DNA of 64,000 bases, from the NCBI RefSeq assembly GCF_009746715.1, contig NZ_VRKW01000001.1:682001-746000 (forward strand), written 5' to 3'. This stretch comes from Ketobacter sp. MCCC 1A13808. Its GTDB lineage: Bacteria; Pseudomonadota; Gammaproteobacteria; Pseudomonadales; Ketobacteraceae. Of this stretch, positions 56,170-64,000 are shown in pieces. The translations under genes were made by a program, and so were the position numbers. Under the pieces are notes generated by a model, which was not told the DNA's origin, did not search any database, and saw nothing but the letters and a program-made list of their open reading frames with translations. The first letter of the stretch is position 1. Each line of letters begins with the position of its first letter.

Positions 56170-57015
56170 ATGAATAAACGCTGTATCAATACCGTCACAA
56201 CCCTGTTCACCCGACCACTCGCCTTTCTTTTGGTTGTGCTGTTGATGGCCTGTACTACCTGTGTTCATGCAATAGAGGATGAGCCTGCTAACTACGTGTT
56301 CGCATCTTATTTAGGTAACGGACTTTATAACGGTACTGACAATTCGGTGTTTGTGCTCAACATCCCCTTGAGCTATGAAATCCCGGGACACTCGGATTAC
56401 CGCCTGAGAATAACCACCTCGCTCGGATTTTATGAATATGGGCGGGATCAGATCGACGACTTACAGCTACCGGATGATGTCGGCACCATCGCGGTGATTC
56501 CGGGTATAGAAAAGGTGTTTAACATCACCGACCAATGGGAACTGACCCCCTACCTGGACATTGGCTGGGCCAAAAACCTGTCTACCCACGAATCTGCCCG
56601 AGTGTTTTCGACAGGCGTTCAAAGCCGCTATTCAATGGCGAGCAAATACGCAGATCACGTGTGGGTCAACAAACTGATTTACGTGGGCTATGAAACCGAA
56701 GATAGCCACGTGAAAGACAGCTATGTCAAACTGCTTACCGGGTATGATTTCAAAGTCGGTGCCTACATCCCGTTTATGGGGAGAAAGCTCGTACCCACCG
56801 TCTATGGTTCTCTTTTCTGGAGCTACAACGGCCTGGACTATTATCAGCGGTGGAAAAATAATTTTGAGAATGACCTGGTGTTCGAGATCGGCGCCTCACT
56901 CTTTACCAAAGAACCCATAGATCTCTGGGTTAGCGACTTTCAACGTATCGGCATTGGTTATCAGCATAACCCGATCGGCGGCGTGATCCGTCTTTTTCTC
57001 GGCACCCCCTTCTGA
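56170..57015 (+). CDS. Putative outer-membrane beta-barrel protein
   Basis: 281 residues. A hydrophobic signal covers about 15-36 and ends THCVHA-like (CTTCVHAIE). The rest alternates polar and aromatic residues as in a beta-barrel: for example TLSYEIPGHSDYRLRITT and TIAVIPGIEKVF, and it ends RLFLGTPF with a terminal Phe, the usual signal for BAM assembly. I recognise no named family and no enzymatic motif. It stands alone, 116 bp before the SDR. Confidence 0.62.
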   Translation: MNKRCINTVTTLFTRPLAFLLVVLLMACTTCVHAIEDEPANYVFASYLGNGLYNGTDNSVFVLNIPLSYEIPGHSDYRLRITTSLGFYEYGRDQIDDLQLPDDVGTIAVIPGIEKVFNITDQWELTPYLDIGWAKNLSTHESARVFSTGVQSRYSMASKYADHVWVNKLIYVGYETEDSHVKDSYVKLLTGYDFKVGAYIPFMGRKLVPTVYGSLFWSYNGLDYYQRWKNNFENDLVFEIGASLFTKEPIDLWVSDFQRIGIGYQHNPIGGVIRLFLGTPF

Positions 57016-57131
57016 TACAGACGTCCTGACCACACGCGCAGCTGTCCCTTTCGCCCCTGGAAATCCGGCGTTAAAACAGGAATAATCGCGACTCACAAGT
57101 CGAGCCTACATGAATAGAGGAACATGCTGTT

Positions 57132-57890
57132 ATGGAATTGAAAGATAAAGTCGTGGTAATCACAGGGGCCGGCCGCGGGCTAGGTCGCGGAATGGCGATG
57201 ACATTCGCCGGCAAAGGGGCCAATGTCGCCATAGTCGACTTGAATGAAGACGATATCGCTCAAACCGTTGCGCTCTGTGAAGAGCTTGGCGTGAAAGCCA
57301 AAGGCTTCAAAGTCAATGTCGCTCAAGAAGCGGAAGTTGAAAAACTGTTTAATGATGTGGTGACGGAGTTCGGTACCCTGAGCGGTGTCGTGAACAACGC
57401 AGGTATCACCCGTGACGGCCTGCTAATCAAAGCCAAAGACGGCACCATTACTAAAATGTCTGCCCAGCAATGGCAGATGGTAATCGACGTGAACCTGACC
57501 GGCGTGTTCCTGTGCGCAAGAGAAGCAGCCGCCAAAATGATAGAGCTGGGCGTGGATGAAGGCGTTATCGTCAACATCTCCAGCTTGGCTCGTCACGGCA
57601 GTTTTGGACAGACCAACTATTCTGCTGCCAAAGCAGGCGTCGTGGCCATGACCGAAGTCTGGGCAAAAGAATTATCCCGCTACAATATCCGCACCGGCGC
57701 CATTGCACCCGGTACCATCAATACCGACATGATCGCATCCATGAAACCGGAAGCCCGTGACCGCCTGATCGGTGCCGTACCGTTGAAGCGCCTGGGTGAA
57801 GCTGAAAACATCGCTAAAGCAGCTACCTTTATCTTCGAAAACGATTATTTTACAGGCCGGGTTGTCGAGGTGGATGGCGGGCTTCGATAG
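57132..57890 (+). CDS. SDR-family oxidoreductase, FabG-like
   Basis: 252 residues: TGAGRGLGRGMAMTF, NNAGITRDGLL, NISSLARHGSFGQTNYSAAKAG (Ser, Tyr, Lys) and GRVVEVDGGLR at the end. This is closest to 3-oxoacyl-ACP/CoA reductases of the FabG type. It is alone, with a possible hairpin after the stop, so fatty-acid synthesis and PHA or beta-oxidation roles are both open. Confidence 0.85.
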   Translation: MELKDKVVVITGAGRGLGRGMAMTFAGKGANVAIVDLNEDDIAQTVALCEELGVKAKGFKVNVAQEAEVEKLFNDVVTEFGTLSGVVNNAGITRDGLLIKAKDGTITKMSAQQWQMVIDVNLTGVFLCAREAAAKMIELGVDEGVIVNISSLARHGSFGQTNYSAAKAGVVAMTEVWAKELSRYNIRTGAIAPGTINTDMIASMKPEARDRLIGAVPLKRLGEAENIAKAATFIFENDYFTGRVVEVDGGLR

Positions 57891-57920
57891 CAGCCACTTC
57901 ACAATACGACACCCTGTTCT

Positions 57921-57951
57921 GCTCAAGGAGGGTAGCTTTGCCCCCTTGAGC
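57921..57951 (+). terminator. Hairpin after the FabG-like gene, possible terminator
   Basis: GCTCAAGG (57921-57928) pairs with CCTTGAGC (57944-57951) with additional GG/CC pairs inside. The following sequence has only short T runs, so terminator strength is doubtful. Confidence 0.45.
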
Positions 57952-58277
57952 CTGACTGTTATTCCTTTCAAGGTTATCCGCTCCGGACAGCCTGCTCCAT
58001 AGCTTCTTGGAAATCGTGCCTAACTGATCTGGCTAGATCTTATTTGATCATATTTTAGTCGAAATTCTTTACACAAACCGATTCAGTAAAAACGCAGAAT
58101 TGGCTCAACCTCCTGATCTTTAGGCCGTTTTCAATATTGGCATCCTGATTGCTTTTTAACCAGTCAACTGGGTCACATTCTCCCGATACGCTTACTGACA
58201 ATGACACTGCGATCGGCATCACCGTTACCCAATAAATACAGCACCAAGCTAACACTAAGATCATCAGGAGATTACAC
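57952..58277. other. Gap upstream of the VPEID-like gene
   Basis: About 325 bases with no credible gene. It should carry the promoter of the small exported protein. No hairpin or operator was identified. Confidence 0.35.
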
Positions 58278-58595
58278 ATGAAAAAAATAACTACTGCTGG
58301 CGCTTTCGCCCTTTCGATGATGGTTATGGCATCACCTTCGTATGCTACCTGGGGTCATGCCGGCGGCTATGACAAGCCCGACCTGAAGCAAATTTTTCAG
58401 AAGATAGAGCAAGCCAAAGAGAAAAAGCACAAGAAGATTGCGAAGATCATTAAAAGTAAAAAAAATCACCATAGCAAGAAAAAAGAGCGCTGCAACACGG
58501 TTCCGGAAATGGATGCTGCGGGCGCAGGCTTAGCCCTCGCTTTAGCTGGTGGTATCGTATCAATCGCCCGTGAGCGTCGCCGTAAACAGAAATAA
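58278..58595 (+). CDS. Small exported protein with VPEID-CTERM-like sorting tail
   Basis: 105 residues. Signal peptide ends SPSYA (about residue 23). The middle is Lys/His-rich (KEKKHKKIAKIIKSKKNHHSKKKERC). The C-terminus is VPEMDAAGAGLALALAGG, then a hydrophobic helix and the basic end ARERRRKQK: the three-part exosortase sorting signal, here of VPEID type with M for I. An exosortase E gene starts 90 bp downstream on the same strand, fitting a dedicated enzyme-substrate pair. The mature protein would be a very basic surface peptide of about 50 residues. Ribosome site AGGAG precedes the ATG. Confidence 0.82.
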   Translation: MKKITTAGAFALSMMVMASPSYATWGHAGGYDKPDLKQIFQKIEQAKEKKHKKIAKIIKSKKNHHSKKKERCNTVPEMDAAGAGLALALAGGIVSIARERRRKQK

Positions 58596-58611
58596 CGGCC
58601 AAAAAGGTGAC

Positions 58612-58648
58612 AAAAAAGGCCTCTGAGTCCACACTCAGAGGCCTTTTT
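58612..58648 (+). terminator. Terminator between VPEID-like gene and exosortase E
   Basis: AAAAAGGCCTCTGAGT pairs with ACTCAGAGGCCTTTTT with a 4-base loop, a strong bidirectional hairpin 17 bases after the stop. It may keep the substrate at higher expression than the enzyme. Confidence 0.9.
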
Positions 58649-58685
58649 CATTTATTTCACACTGACTAGAGAAGCATCTTTAACC

Positions 58686-60350
58686 ATGTGGCACCGATCT
58701 AAACTGGATGGTATTTTAGTTCTCTCTGCCATTGGAATCTTGGCGCTGGAACTGCTCTTCGTCTCTTTGCGATTTGACGCTGGGCTGCTACTAAGAAACA
58801 GTAACCTCTCCATTTGGCAATCGTATTTTGGTTATTTCGGAAGCCTGGCGAAGATACTGGTAGTCGCGGTTTTCATACTTTTGTACATCTGTAAGTCCCG
58901 CCTCAATCTGATTTGGCATCAACTACTGGCACAGTTTTCCAGACCCCGGTTTTTTATCGCCCTGACTCTGCAGTTACTTTGTTATCTTGGCTTACTGTAT
59001 TGTTCAACCCGCATCTTCAGCAAACCCGAACTTGCCGACGATACTCCTGCTTTTCTTTATTTAGCCTGGTTGGCCTTCGTTGTTGCAACCGCTGCCTGCT
59101 GGGTGAGCTGCGTGACCAACTGGAATCATCTGCGTACCGTACTCGCGGCAGAACAAAAAGCCCTCGCCCTGACGGCTGTTACCACCGGCATTGTTTGGGC
59201 ATTAGCGCTTTTAAGCCAGGAAATGTGGCGCTTCCTTTCCGTTATCAATCTTGTTGAAGGCACATTTATTATTTCGCATTTTTTGCTGGGGTTCTTCGAC
59301 AATTCCCTGATATACATGGACAGCACGAATAAACTGCTGGGCCTGGGCGATTTTACCGTGCAGATTGCGCCGGAGTGCTCTGGCTACGAAGGGATCGGGT
59401 TGATTTTGGCTTTTACGTTGCTGTACCTGTATCTCAACCGCAACGACTTACGCTTCCCCAGGGCATTATTGTTACTCCCAGTCGGCGCTATTGCGATCTG
59501 GCTACTCAACAGCGTACGCATTACGGCTTTAGTCATTATCGGCCACACGTGGTCACCGGAAGTGGCCGTCGGCGGCTTCCACTCCCAGGCTGGCTGGATC
59601 ACGTTCATCATCACCTCCCTGGGGGTCCTCTGGTTAGCGGATCACAGCGGACTGCTCAGAAAGCCTGTCGAGCTGGGCATCCGGGTAGAACCTGTGCCCG
59701 CTTCCCTTAATTTACCTATTGCAACCCTGCTTCCCCTGGTCGCTCTTCTGGCTACCACGCTGCTCAGCACCGCGTTCATTAGTGGCTTCGATGTCCTGTA
59801 CCCGATACGGGTGGTAGTGGTCGCGATAGCCATTAGCAAAGTATGGCCGCTTCTGCACCTGCGCCCTTACCGGCTAAGCTGGGAGGCGCCGTTCGCCGGC
59901 GTGCTTGTTTGCGTGTTATGGATTCTCTTACTGGGAACTAACCCGGAAGCTAACACGGCGTTCATGTCCGGTTTGGTCGACCTGCCCGGGTATTGGGCAC
60001 TAGCCTGGCTAGCATTCCGTTTTATCGGATCTGCAGTGACCGTACCCATTGCCGAGGAACTGGCTTTCAGAGCCTACCTGCTGTGCAAACTCGCACGAGC
60101 TGATGTGACCACGCGGGGTGACGTTTCGGCGCACGGCAACCGACTCATCGTGGTCAGCTCAGTTGTCATCTCTTCACTCGCGTTTGGAGCATTACATGGC
60201 GCGTGGATAGCAGGAACAGTGGCTGGCGTCGTTTATGCCTTGGTCAGAATCCGGACTCGCCATGTCGGAGATGCCATTTTAGCCCACGCAATCACCAATG
60301 GTTTGTTATGTGCCTATGCTGCTATGACCGGCGAATGGTCCGTTCTGTAA
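58686..60350 (+). CDS. Exosortase E fused to a CPBP-family membrane protease
   Basis: 554-residue polytopic membrane protein. The exosortase half (about 1-330) has its catalytic Cys in APECSGYEGIGL, Arg in LNSVRITALVIIGHTW and His in GGFHSQAGWITF. The second half (about 400-550) is a CPBP/Rce1-like protease with EELAFRAYLL, FGALHGAWIAG and HAITNG. This fusion is the defining feature of the exosortase E/VPEID-CTERM system. It should cleave and process the small protein encoded just upstream. The exosortase step probably acts at the outer side of the inner membrane. Confidence 0.85.
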   Translation: MWHRSKLDGILVLSAIGILALELLFVSLRFDAGLLLRNSNLSIWQSYFGYFGSLAKILVVAVFILLYICKSRLNLIWHQLLAQFSRPRFFIALTLQLLCYLGLLYCSTRIFSKPELADDTPAFLYLAWLAFVVATAACWVSCVTNWNHLRTVLAAEQKALALTAVTTGIVWALALLSQEMWRFLSVINLVEGTFIISHFLLGFFDNSLIYMDSTNKLLGLGDFTVQIAPECSGYEGIGLILAFTLLYLYLNRNDLRFPRALLLLPVGAIAIWLLNSVRITALVIIGHTWSPEVAVGGFHSQAGWITFIITSLGVLWLADHSGLLRKPVELGIRVEPVPASLNLPIATLLPLVALLATTLLSTAFISGFDVLYPIRVVVVAIAISKVWPLLHLRPYRLSWEAPFAGVLVCVLWILLLGTNPEANTAFMSGLVDLPGYWALAWLAFRFIGSAVTVPIAEELAFRAYLLCKLARADVTTRGDVSAHGNRLIVVSSVVISSLAFGALHGAWIAGTVAGVVYALVRIRTRHVGDAILAHAITNGLLCAYAAMTGEWSVL

Positions 60351-60369
60351 CCAGGCATATAAGCATGGA

Positions 60370-61782
60370 CTAAACGGCACCACTGCCTTTCAGAACCGCA
60401 GGCACCGTCAACACGAGTATCTTAATATCCAACCAGAGTGACCAATTATCAATATACTCCAGATCCAGTTCCAGCCACTTCTCGAACGGCAGATCACTAC
60501 GACCGGAAATCTGCCAGATACAGGTTAGACCCGGCTTCACACTAAACCTTTTACGCTGGATACCCCGATCAAATAAATCCACATCCCGCATCGACATCGG
60601 CCGCGGACCTATCAAACTCATGTGGCCCCGCAGGACGTTCAACAGCTGAGGAATTTCATCCAGACTTGTTTTACGGAGAAAGGCGCCCACCCGGGTCACC
60701 CTGGGATCGCGCTTCATTTTAAAAATCGGCCCGTCCGCTTCGTTCAAATGCTCCAGTTCTTTCAATTTCTGCTCCGCATCGATACACATTGTGCGAAACT
60801 TCACCATCGGGAAGCGACGTTTATGGAAACCCACCCGCTCCTGGATAAAAAAGACCGGCCCGCCATCGTCCAACTTGATAGCGATAGCAATAAAGGCCAT
60901 CACGGGTGCAATTATCGGCATGGCCAACACGGTAAGCACAATATCAAAAAGGCGTTTAGTTACCAATTTTCCGGTGTCGTGCGCCACCGGTTCAAACCGA
61001 AGCACCGGGATTGAGCCCAAAGAGGTGAGTGAGATTCTGGATGCGTTGAGATCATACAGATCCCCCATCACCAGAAACTGTACCCCCTCTTCTTCACAGG
61101 CGGTCGCAATCATCGCAACATCATTCATCATGCTACGCGGCAAGGCGAGTATGACTTCTTCAACGATATGCGTTCTCAGGATGGCCGAAATCTTATCTAC
61201 CGTGCCCAACACCTCAACCTCGCCAACGTGCTTGCCTACCATAGCCTCGTCTGTATCGAGGTAACCGACTATGGAAACGCCCCATTCCAAATTAGATTTC
61301 AGCTCTTTGGTCAACCGGTGCGCACGCTCACCCGTCCCGATAATTAAAACCTTTAGATAATTGGCTTCTTTCTCAACCTTTTTATTGAAATACCACCAAA
61401 CTAAAAACCATCGGTTGACGATAAGCACCAAAAACAGCACCACGAAATAGCTACTGATTAATTCTCGGCTCAAATAATCAATTTTCAGCACAAACGAAAA
61501 AAGCAATGTAACAAACAAAGCAATCATCAATGCCTTGAAGGTGGAAAAGGCAAAGCGGGAGAGCTTTTCAGGCCTGAAGCGATCATATAAACCGCAGGCA
61601 TTCATGGATAACGCCAATGCCGGAAGTATTACAGCGAGCAACGGCATGTTGGCGTACATACCGGACTCATCACCGAACAAACGAATATGTATCCGCGTCA
61701 GCGAAACAAAAATGAGCGCCATAAGGCAAATATCTAAGATGATTAATAATCGCCTTAACAAATGTGTCTTTGCGTCAGTCAT
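60370..61782 (-). CDS. Undecaprenyl-phosphate sugar phosphotransferase, EPS type
   Basis: 470-residue initiating enzyme for exopolysaccharide repeat units: transfers a hexose-1-phosphate to undecaprenyl phosphate. Five N-terminal hydrophobic segments, a CoA-binding-like central domain (about 150-270, VLIIGTGERAHRLTKEL), then the bacterial sugar transferase domain (TKRLFDIVLTVLAMP, PMVKFRTM, GPRPMSMRDVDLF, KPGLTCIWQISGRSDLPFEKWLELDLEYIDNWSLWLD). Similar to WcaJ/EpsB-like enzymes. It converges with the exosortase gene, 19 bp away, and heads an EPS region continuing to the right. Confidence 0.9.
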   Translation of the reverse strand: MTDAKTHLLRRLLIILDICLMALIFVSLTRIHIRLFGDESGMYANMPLLAVILPALALSMNACGLYDRFRPEKLSRFAFSTFKALMIALFVTLLFSFVLKIDYLSRELISSYFVVLFLVLIVNRWFLVWWYFNKKVEKEANYLKVLIIGTGERAHRLTKELKSNLEWGVSIVGYLDTDEAMVGKHVGEVEVLGTVDKISAILRTHIVEEVILALPRSMMNDVAMIATACEEEGVQFLVMGDLYDLNASRISLTSLGSIPVLRFEPVAHDTGKLVTKRLFDIVLTVLAMPIIAPVMAFIAIAIKLDDGGPVFFIQERVGFHKRRFPMVKFRTMCIDAEQKLKELEHLNEADGPIFKMKRDPRVTRVGAFLRKTSLDEIPQLLNVLRGHMSLIGPRPMSMRDVDLFDRGIQRKRFSVKPGLTCIWQISGRSDLPFEKWLELDLEYIDNWSLWLDIKILVLTVPAVLKGSGAV

Positions 61783-62078
61783 GGAGGTTCTAACAGCCCT
61801 TAGCGAGTGAATAGACTATATTGGAATACAAATAAATAATCGGTACTAAAAAGTGTATTTTAAGTTTTAACAACTGAGTAGGCCTTACAATGGCTGACCT
61901 TTAGGACAGGAGCTTCTTCCACCCGATATCGAGAATCTTGTTGCAGCTGATTCTATTGAACGTCTATGACACCAGATACACCAGGGATTCAGCACTATAA
62001 GCTTGAAACATTGCTGCATCACACTGCAGAACATCCATGTTAAGGGGCGCTAAGTCGCATATTATTGGTTATAGCGAT
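61783..62078. other. 296-bp gap, sugar transferase / ATPase
   Basis: AT-rich, no gene recognised. It contains the promoter of the sugar transferase (minus strand) and the trailer of the ATPase gene. Confidence 0.35.
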
Positions 62079-62948
62079 TTATTCCAACTTTTTGGAAGCA
62101 TCTTCCAGCGACAATGTCCCGTTTCCATTGCTAATTGGCGTCAGCCCCTGTTTCTTGTCGTTGATAACAAGCATCACAATTTCAGCATTGATCTTGGCAG
62201 ACAAGAACGCATATCCGTAAATCAGAGCTGTATCACACAAAACATTAATAATACGGGGTAAGCCACCGCTGTGTTTCCAAATCAAATACTTTGATTCATC
62301 ATCGAACAGCGTAGGATCACCACCTGCCTTGGAAATACGGTGCATTATATAAAGATAAGTATCCTGCTGGCTAAGGTTACTGAGGTGGTAATCAACTGCA
62401 ATACGCTGAGCGAACTGGCGCAGCTCAGGTTTGCGCAACAAATCCCGCAACTCCGGTTGCCCCACCAGAATAAACTGGATTAACTGGTGCTTGCCAAAAT
62501 TGATATTCGAGATCATGCGAACTTGTTCAAGAAACTCAAAGTCCAGCTTTTGCGCTTCATCTATAATCATGATGCACTGCCGGCCTTCTTTATATTCGCT
62601 AATTAAGAACTTAGTCAGTTCACCATAAAGCTGAACCTGCCCCTCAACTCCCTCAGGAATAATTCCGAAGCTAAACAAAATCCACTTCAGTAATTCAGAT
62701 CGTTCGTAAACCACAGTATGGTTTAGCAGCCCCACGGTGTACTTGGAATCATCCCGATCCAGCAGCTTCCGAACAAGCGTCGTTTTACCTGTTCCAACAT
62801 CGCCGGTGATGATAGCGAAGCCGTCTTTAGTCAGGCCGTACTCAAGTACACTCAACGCCTGCTGGTACTGACTACTCATAAAAAGATAGTCAGGGTCAGG
62901 CACTAGATTGAAGGGCATCTCTTCGAGCCCATAAAACTCACAATACAT
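62079..62948 (-). CDS. ExeA/XrtA-associated-type AAA ATPase
   Basis: 289 residues. MYCEFYGLEEMPFNLVPDPDYLFMS is the start common to ExeA/GspA and EPS-locus ATPases, followed by Walker A TGDVGTGKTTLVRKLL and Walker B IMIIDEAQKLDFE. There is no peptidoglycan-binding tail. In exosortase-linked EPS loci an ATPase of this type is a regular member; here it sits with a sugar transferase and a CpsD-like protein on the same strand. Its role in export or regulation is not settled. Confidence 0.85.
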   Translation of the reverse strand: MYCEFYGLEEMPFNLVPDPDYLFMSSQYQQALSVLEYGLTKDGFAIITGDVGTGKTTLVRKLLDRDDSKYTVGLLNHTVVYERSELLKWILFSFGIIPEGVEGQVQLYGELTKFLISEYKEGRQCIMIIDEAQKLDFEFLEQVRMISNINFGKHQLIQFILVGQPELRDLLRKPELRQFAQRIAVDYHLSNLSQQDTYLYIMHRISKAGGDPTLFDDESKYLIWKHSGGLPRIINVLCDTALIYGYAFLSAKINAEIVMLVINDKKQGLTPISNGNGTLSLEDASKKLE

Positions 62949-63039
62949 AAGTTTTCCAATTCACTGTTATGTCACACAAAGGCTGTTGAACTAATGAAGT
63001 CATTACCAGCAACTACTTGAACCAAGCGAGCTATGAATA

Positions 63040-63831
63040 CTAATACCCCCACTCCTGCTGAGCTTTCCGATCGCTATCTGGAGCATTATTAAGCACATAG
63101 CCGGCAATATTTACATCTTTCAACAAGTCCATACAGGATTCCAGCTGTTCGCGGGTAGTATGACCGGAATCCACAACCACCAATACCGCATCCAGGTTTG
63201 CGGACAGAGCGACCGCATCATCTCCCACGAATACGGGGGGCAAATCAAAAATGGCTACCAGGTTATCGTCATTCTGCCTAACCTGGTCAATGAGAATCCG
63301 CAATGCATCCCCCATTAACAAATCGGAGGAGCCCTGCAGGGGGTGCGTGTTAACAATCACACCTAAATCGTCAATCCCGGGACAGACAACTACCTCTTCC
63401 AGAGAAGCCTTCCAGGATAAAAACTCACCCAGACCGTAATCCGGGTCGATTCCGAACATTCGGCTGAGTGCAACTTTCCGCATATCCGCATCAATCAATA
63501 GCGCAGAATGGTTCGGCGTCATCGCAATAGCAACAGCCAAATTAGTGGCTGTCAACGTTTTACCGGAGGAGGATGACGGTCCTGTTACGCCAATCACCCG
63601 CCATTTATTCTGGGACATCACACGAAGAATTTTAGTGCGCAGTAAGCGGTACGACTCCGACACCGGGTTGGTCAGCATACCCGCAATAATCTTGTTCGAC
63701 TCCAGCAGCGGCTTCGGAACTTCAATTCTGTTGTCAAAAGCAGAACCCAGACCAGATACAATTCGCTTGTCTTCCTGAACAACTTCGCGGGTTTTGTTCG
63801 CCTGTTTAATTGCCCTCGTAATACGATCCAT
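63040..63831 (-). CDS. CpsD/CapB-like EPS tyrosine kinase-type ATPase
   Basis: 263 residues. BY-kinase/ParA fold: the Walker A region is GVTGPSSSSGKTLTATNLAVA and the second motif is SALLIDADMRKVALSRMFG; IFDLPPVFVGDDAVAL supplies the Walker B-like part. The C-terminal tail is short (QQEWGY) with a single Tyr, so the usual autophosphorylated tyrosine cluster is missing. The ATG at 63831 is used, with GGAAGG upstream; a TTG at 63849 also exists. The partner chain-length Wzz-like gene is expected beyond the window edge. Confidence 0.8.
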   Translation of the reverse strand: MDRITRAIKQANKTREVVQEDKRIVSGLGSAFDNRIEVPKPLLESNKIIAGMLTNPVSESYRLLRTKILRVMSQNKWRVIGVTGPSSSSGKTLTATNLAVAIAMTPNHSALLIDADMRKVALSRMFGIDPDYGLGEFLSWKASLEEVVVCPGIDDLGVIVNTHPLQGSSDLLMGDALRILIDQVRQNDDNLVAIFDLPPVFVGDDAVALSANLDAVLVVVDSGHTTREQLESCMDLLKDVNIAGYVLNNAPDSDRKAQQEWGY

Positions 63832-64000
63832 ATTATTCAAACCTTCCAAAGGAAGATAACTTCCTGAAAATGCAACACTTCATTATCGGTATTAGCCCCC
63901 ATGCTCAAATGTTCCGGAATAAATATACGCCTTGGTTAACATACTATCTACCAAGGGTCACCACTTTACGGCAGACAACTAACTCAGTTCATTATAACGT
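63832..64000. other. Right-edge sequence
   Basis: No gene is visible in the last 169 bases. It probably carries the promoter of the EPS gene reading left; a gene further right is outside the window. Confidence 0.35.

Noticed and set aside
58686-60350. Exosortase-protease fusion as an assembly error
   Set aside because: This fusion is the known exosortase E architecture.

Overview
The window is a chromosomal segment of a heterotrophic gammaproteobacterium. Evidence for this is the rimI-prfC neighbourhood with an upstream HolD-like gene, an E. coli-style cydABX operon, SlyD, RlmJ, PaiB, YaeQ and a three-subunit PntAA/PntAB/PntB transhydrogenase. A wax ester synthase/DGAT gene together with several beta-oxidation-type enzymes suggests a marine, lipid- or hydrocarbon-using lineage (Alcanivorax/Ketobacter/Marinobacter-like). 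This placement is inference. No rRNA, tRNA or CRISPR array was seen. LAYOUT: 0.2-8.6 kb holds housekeeping and envelope genes: diacylglycerol-kinase-like protein plus phosphoesterase, lipocalin, aldehyde dehydrogenase, zinc-ribbon metallopeptidase, cytosine-deaminase-like enzyme, a double OmpA-domain protein and an HI0933-type flavoprotein. 8.6-13.4 kb is a four-gene operon that looks like a complete glucosylglycerate cycle: GpgS, GpgP-type phosphatase, GH13_18 phosphorylase and glycerate kinase. 13.5-17.1 kb carries an acyltransferase, WS/DGAT and YaeQ. 17.1-20.1 kb is the cytochrome bd operon with two tiny subunits (CydP-like and CydX). 21-24 kb is the proton-translocating transhydrogenase. 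24-44 kb is a mixed core region: SDRs, sulfotransferase, CHASE histidine kinase, SlyD, RlmJ, DyP peroxidase, IlvD, a quinone oxidoreductase/thioesterase/enoyl-CoA hydratase operon, YceI/cytochrome b561, a ferredoxin-type reductase and prfC. ISLAND: 44.4-49.9 kb between prfC and rimI is a mobile-element scar. The first codons of prfC are duplicated 4.2 kb away around a 21-bp identical core. Between the copies lie an AbiE toxin-antitoxin pair, ardA and a truncated tyrosine integrase resembling the prfC-targeting SXT/R391 type. Beyond the second prfC fragment is a second AbiE locus whose toxin gene has an internal deletion. TTTGTAC repeats lie upstream of both prfC starts and upstream of the integrase. 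I read this as two related elements integrated in tandem at prfC, both now degraded. 50-55 kb returns to core genes: rimI, a HolD-like gene, leuA and groESL under a CIRCE operator. 55-64 kb holds fxsA, an outer-membrane protein, an SDR, and an exosortase E/CPBP-protease fusion beside a small VPEID-CTERM-like substrate. It ends in the edge of an exopolysaccharide locus (sugar transferase, ExeA-like ATPase, CpsD-like ATPase) that runs on past the window.
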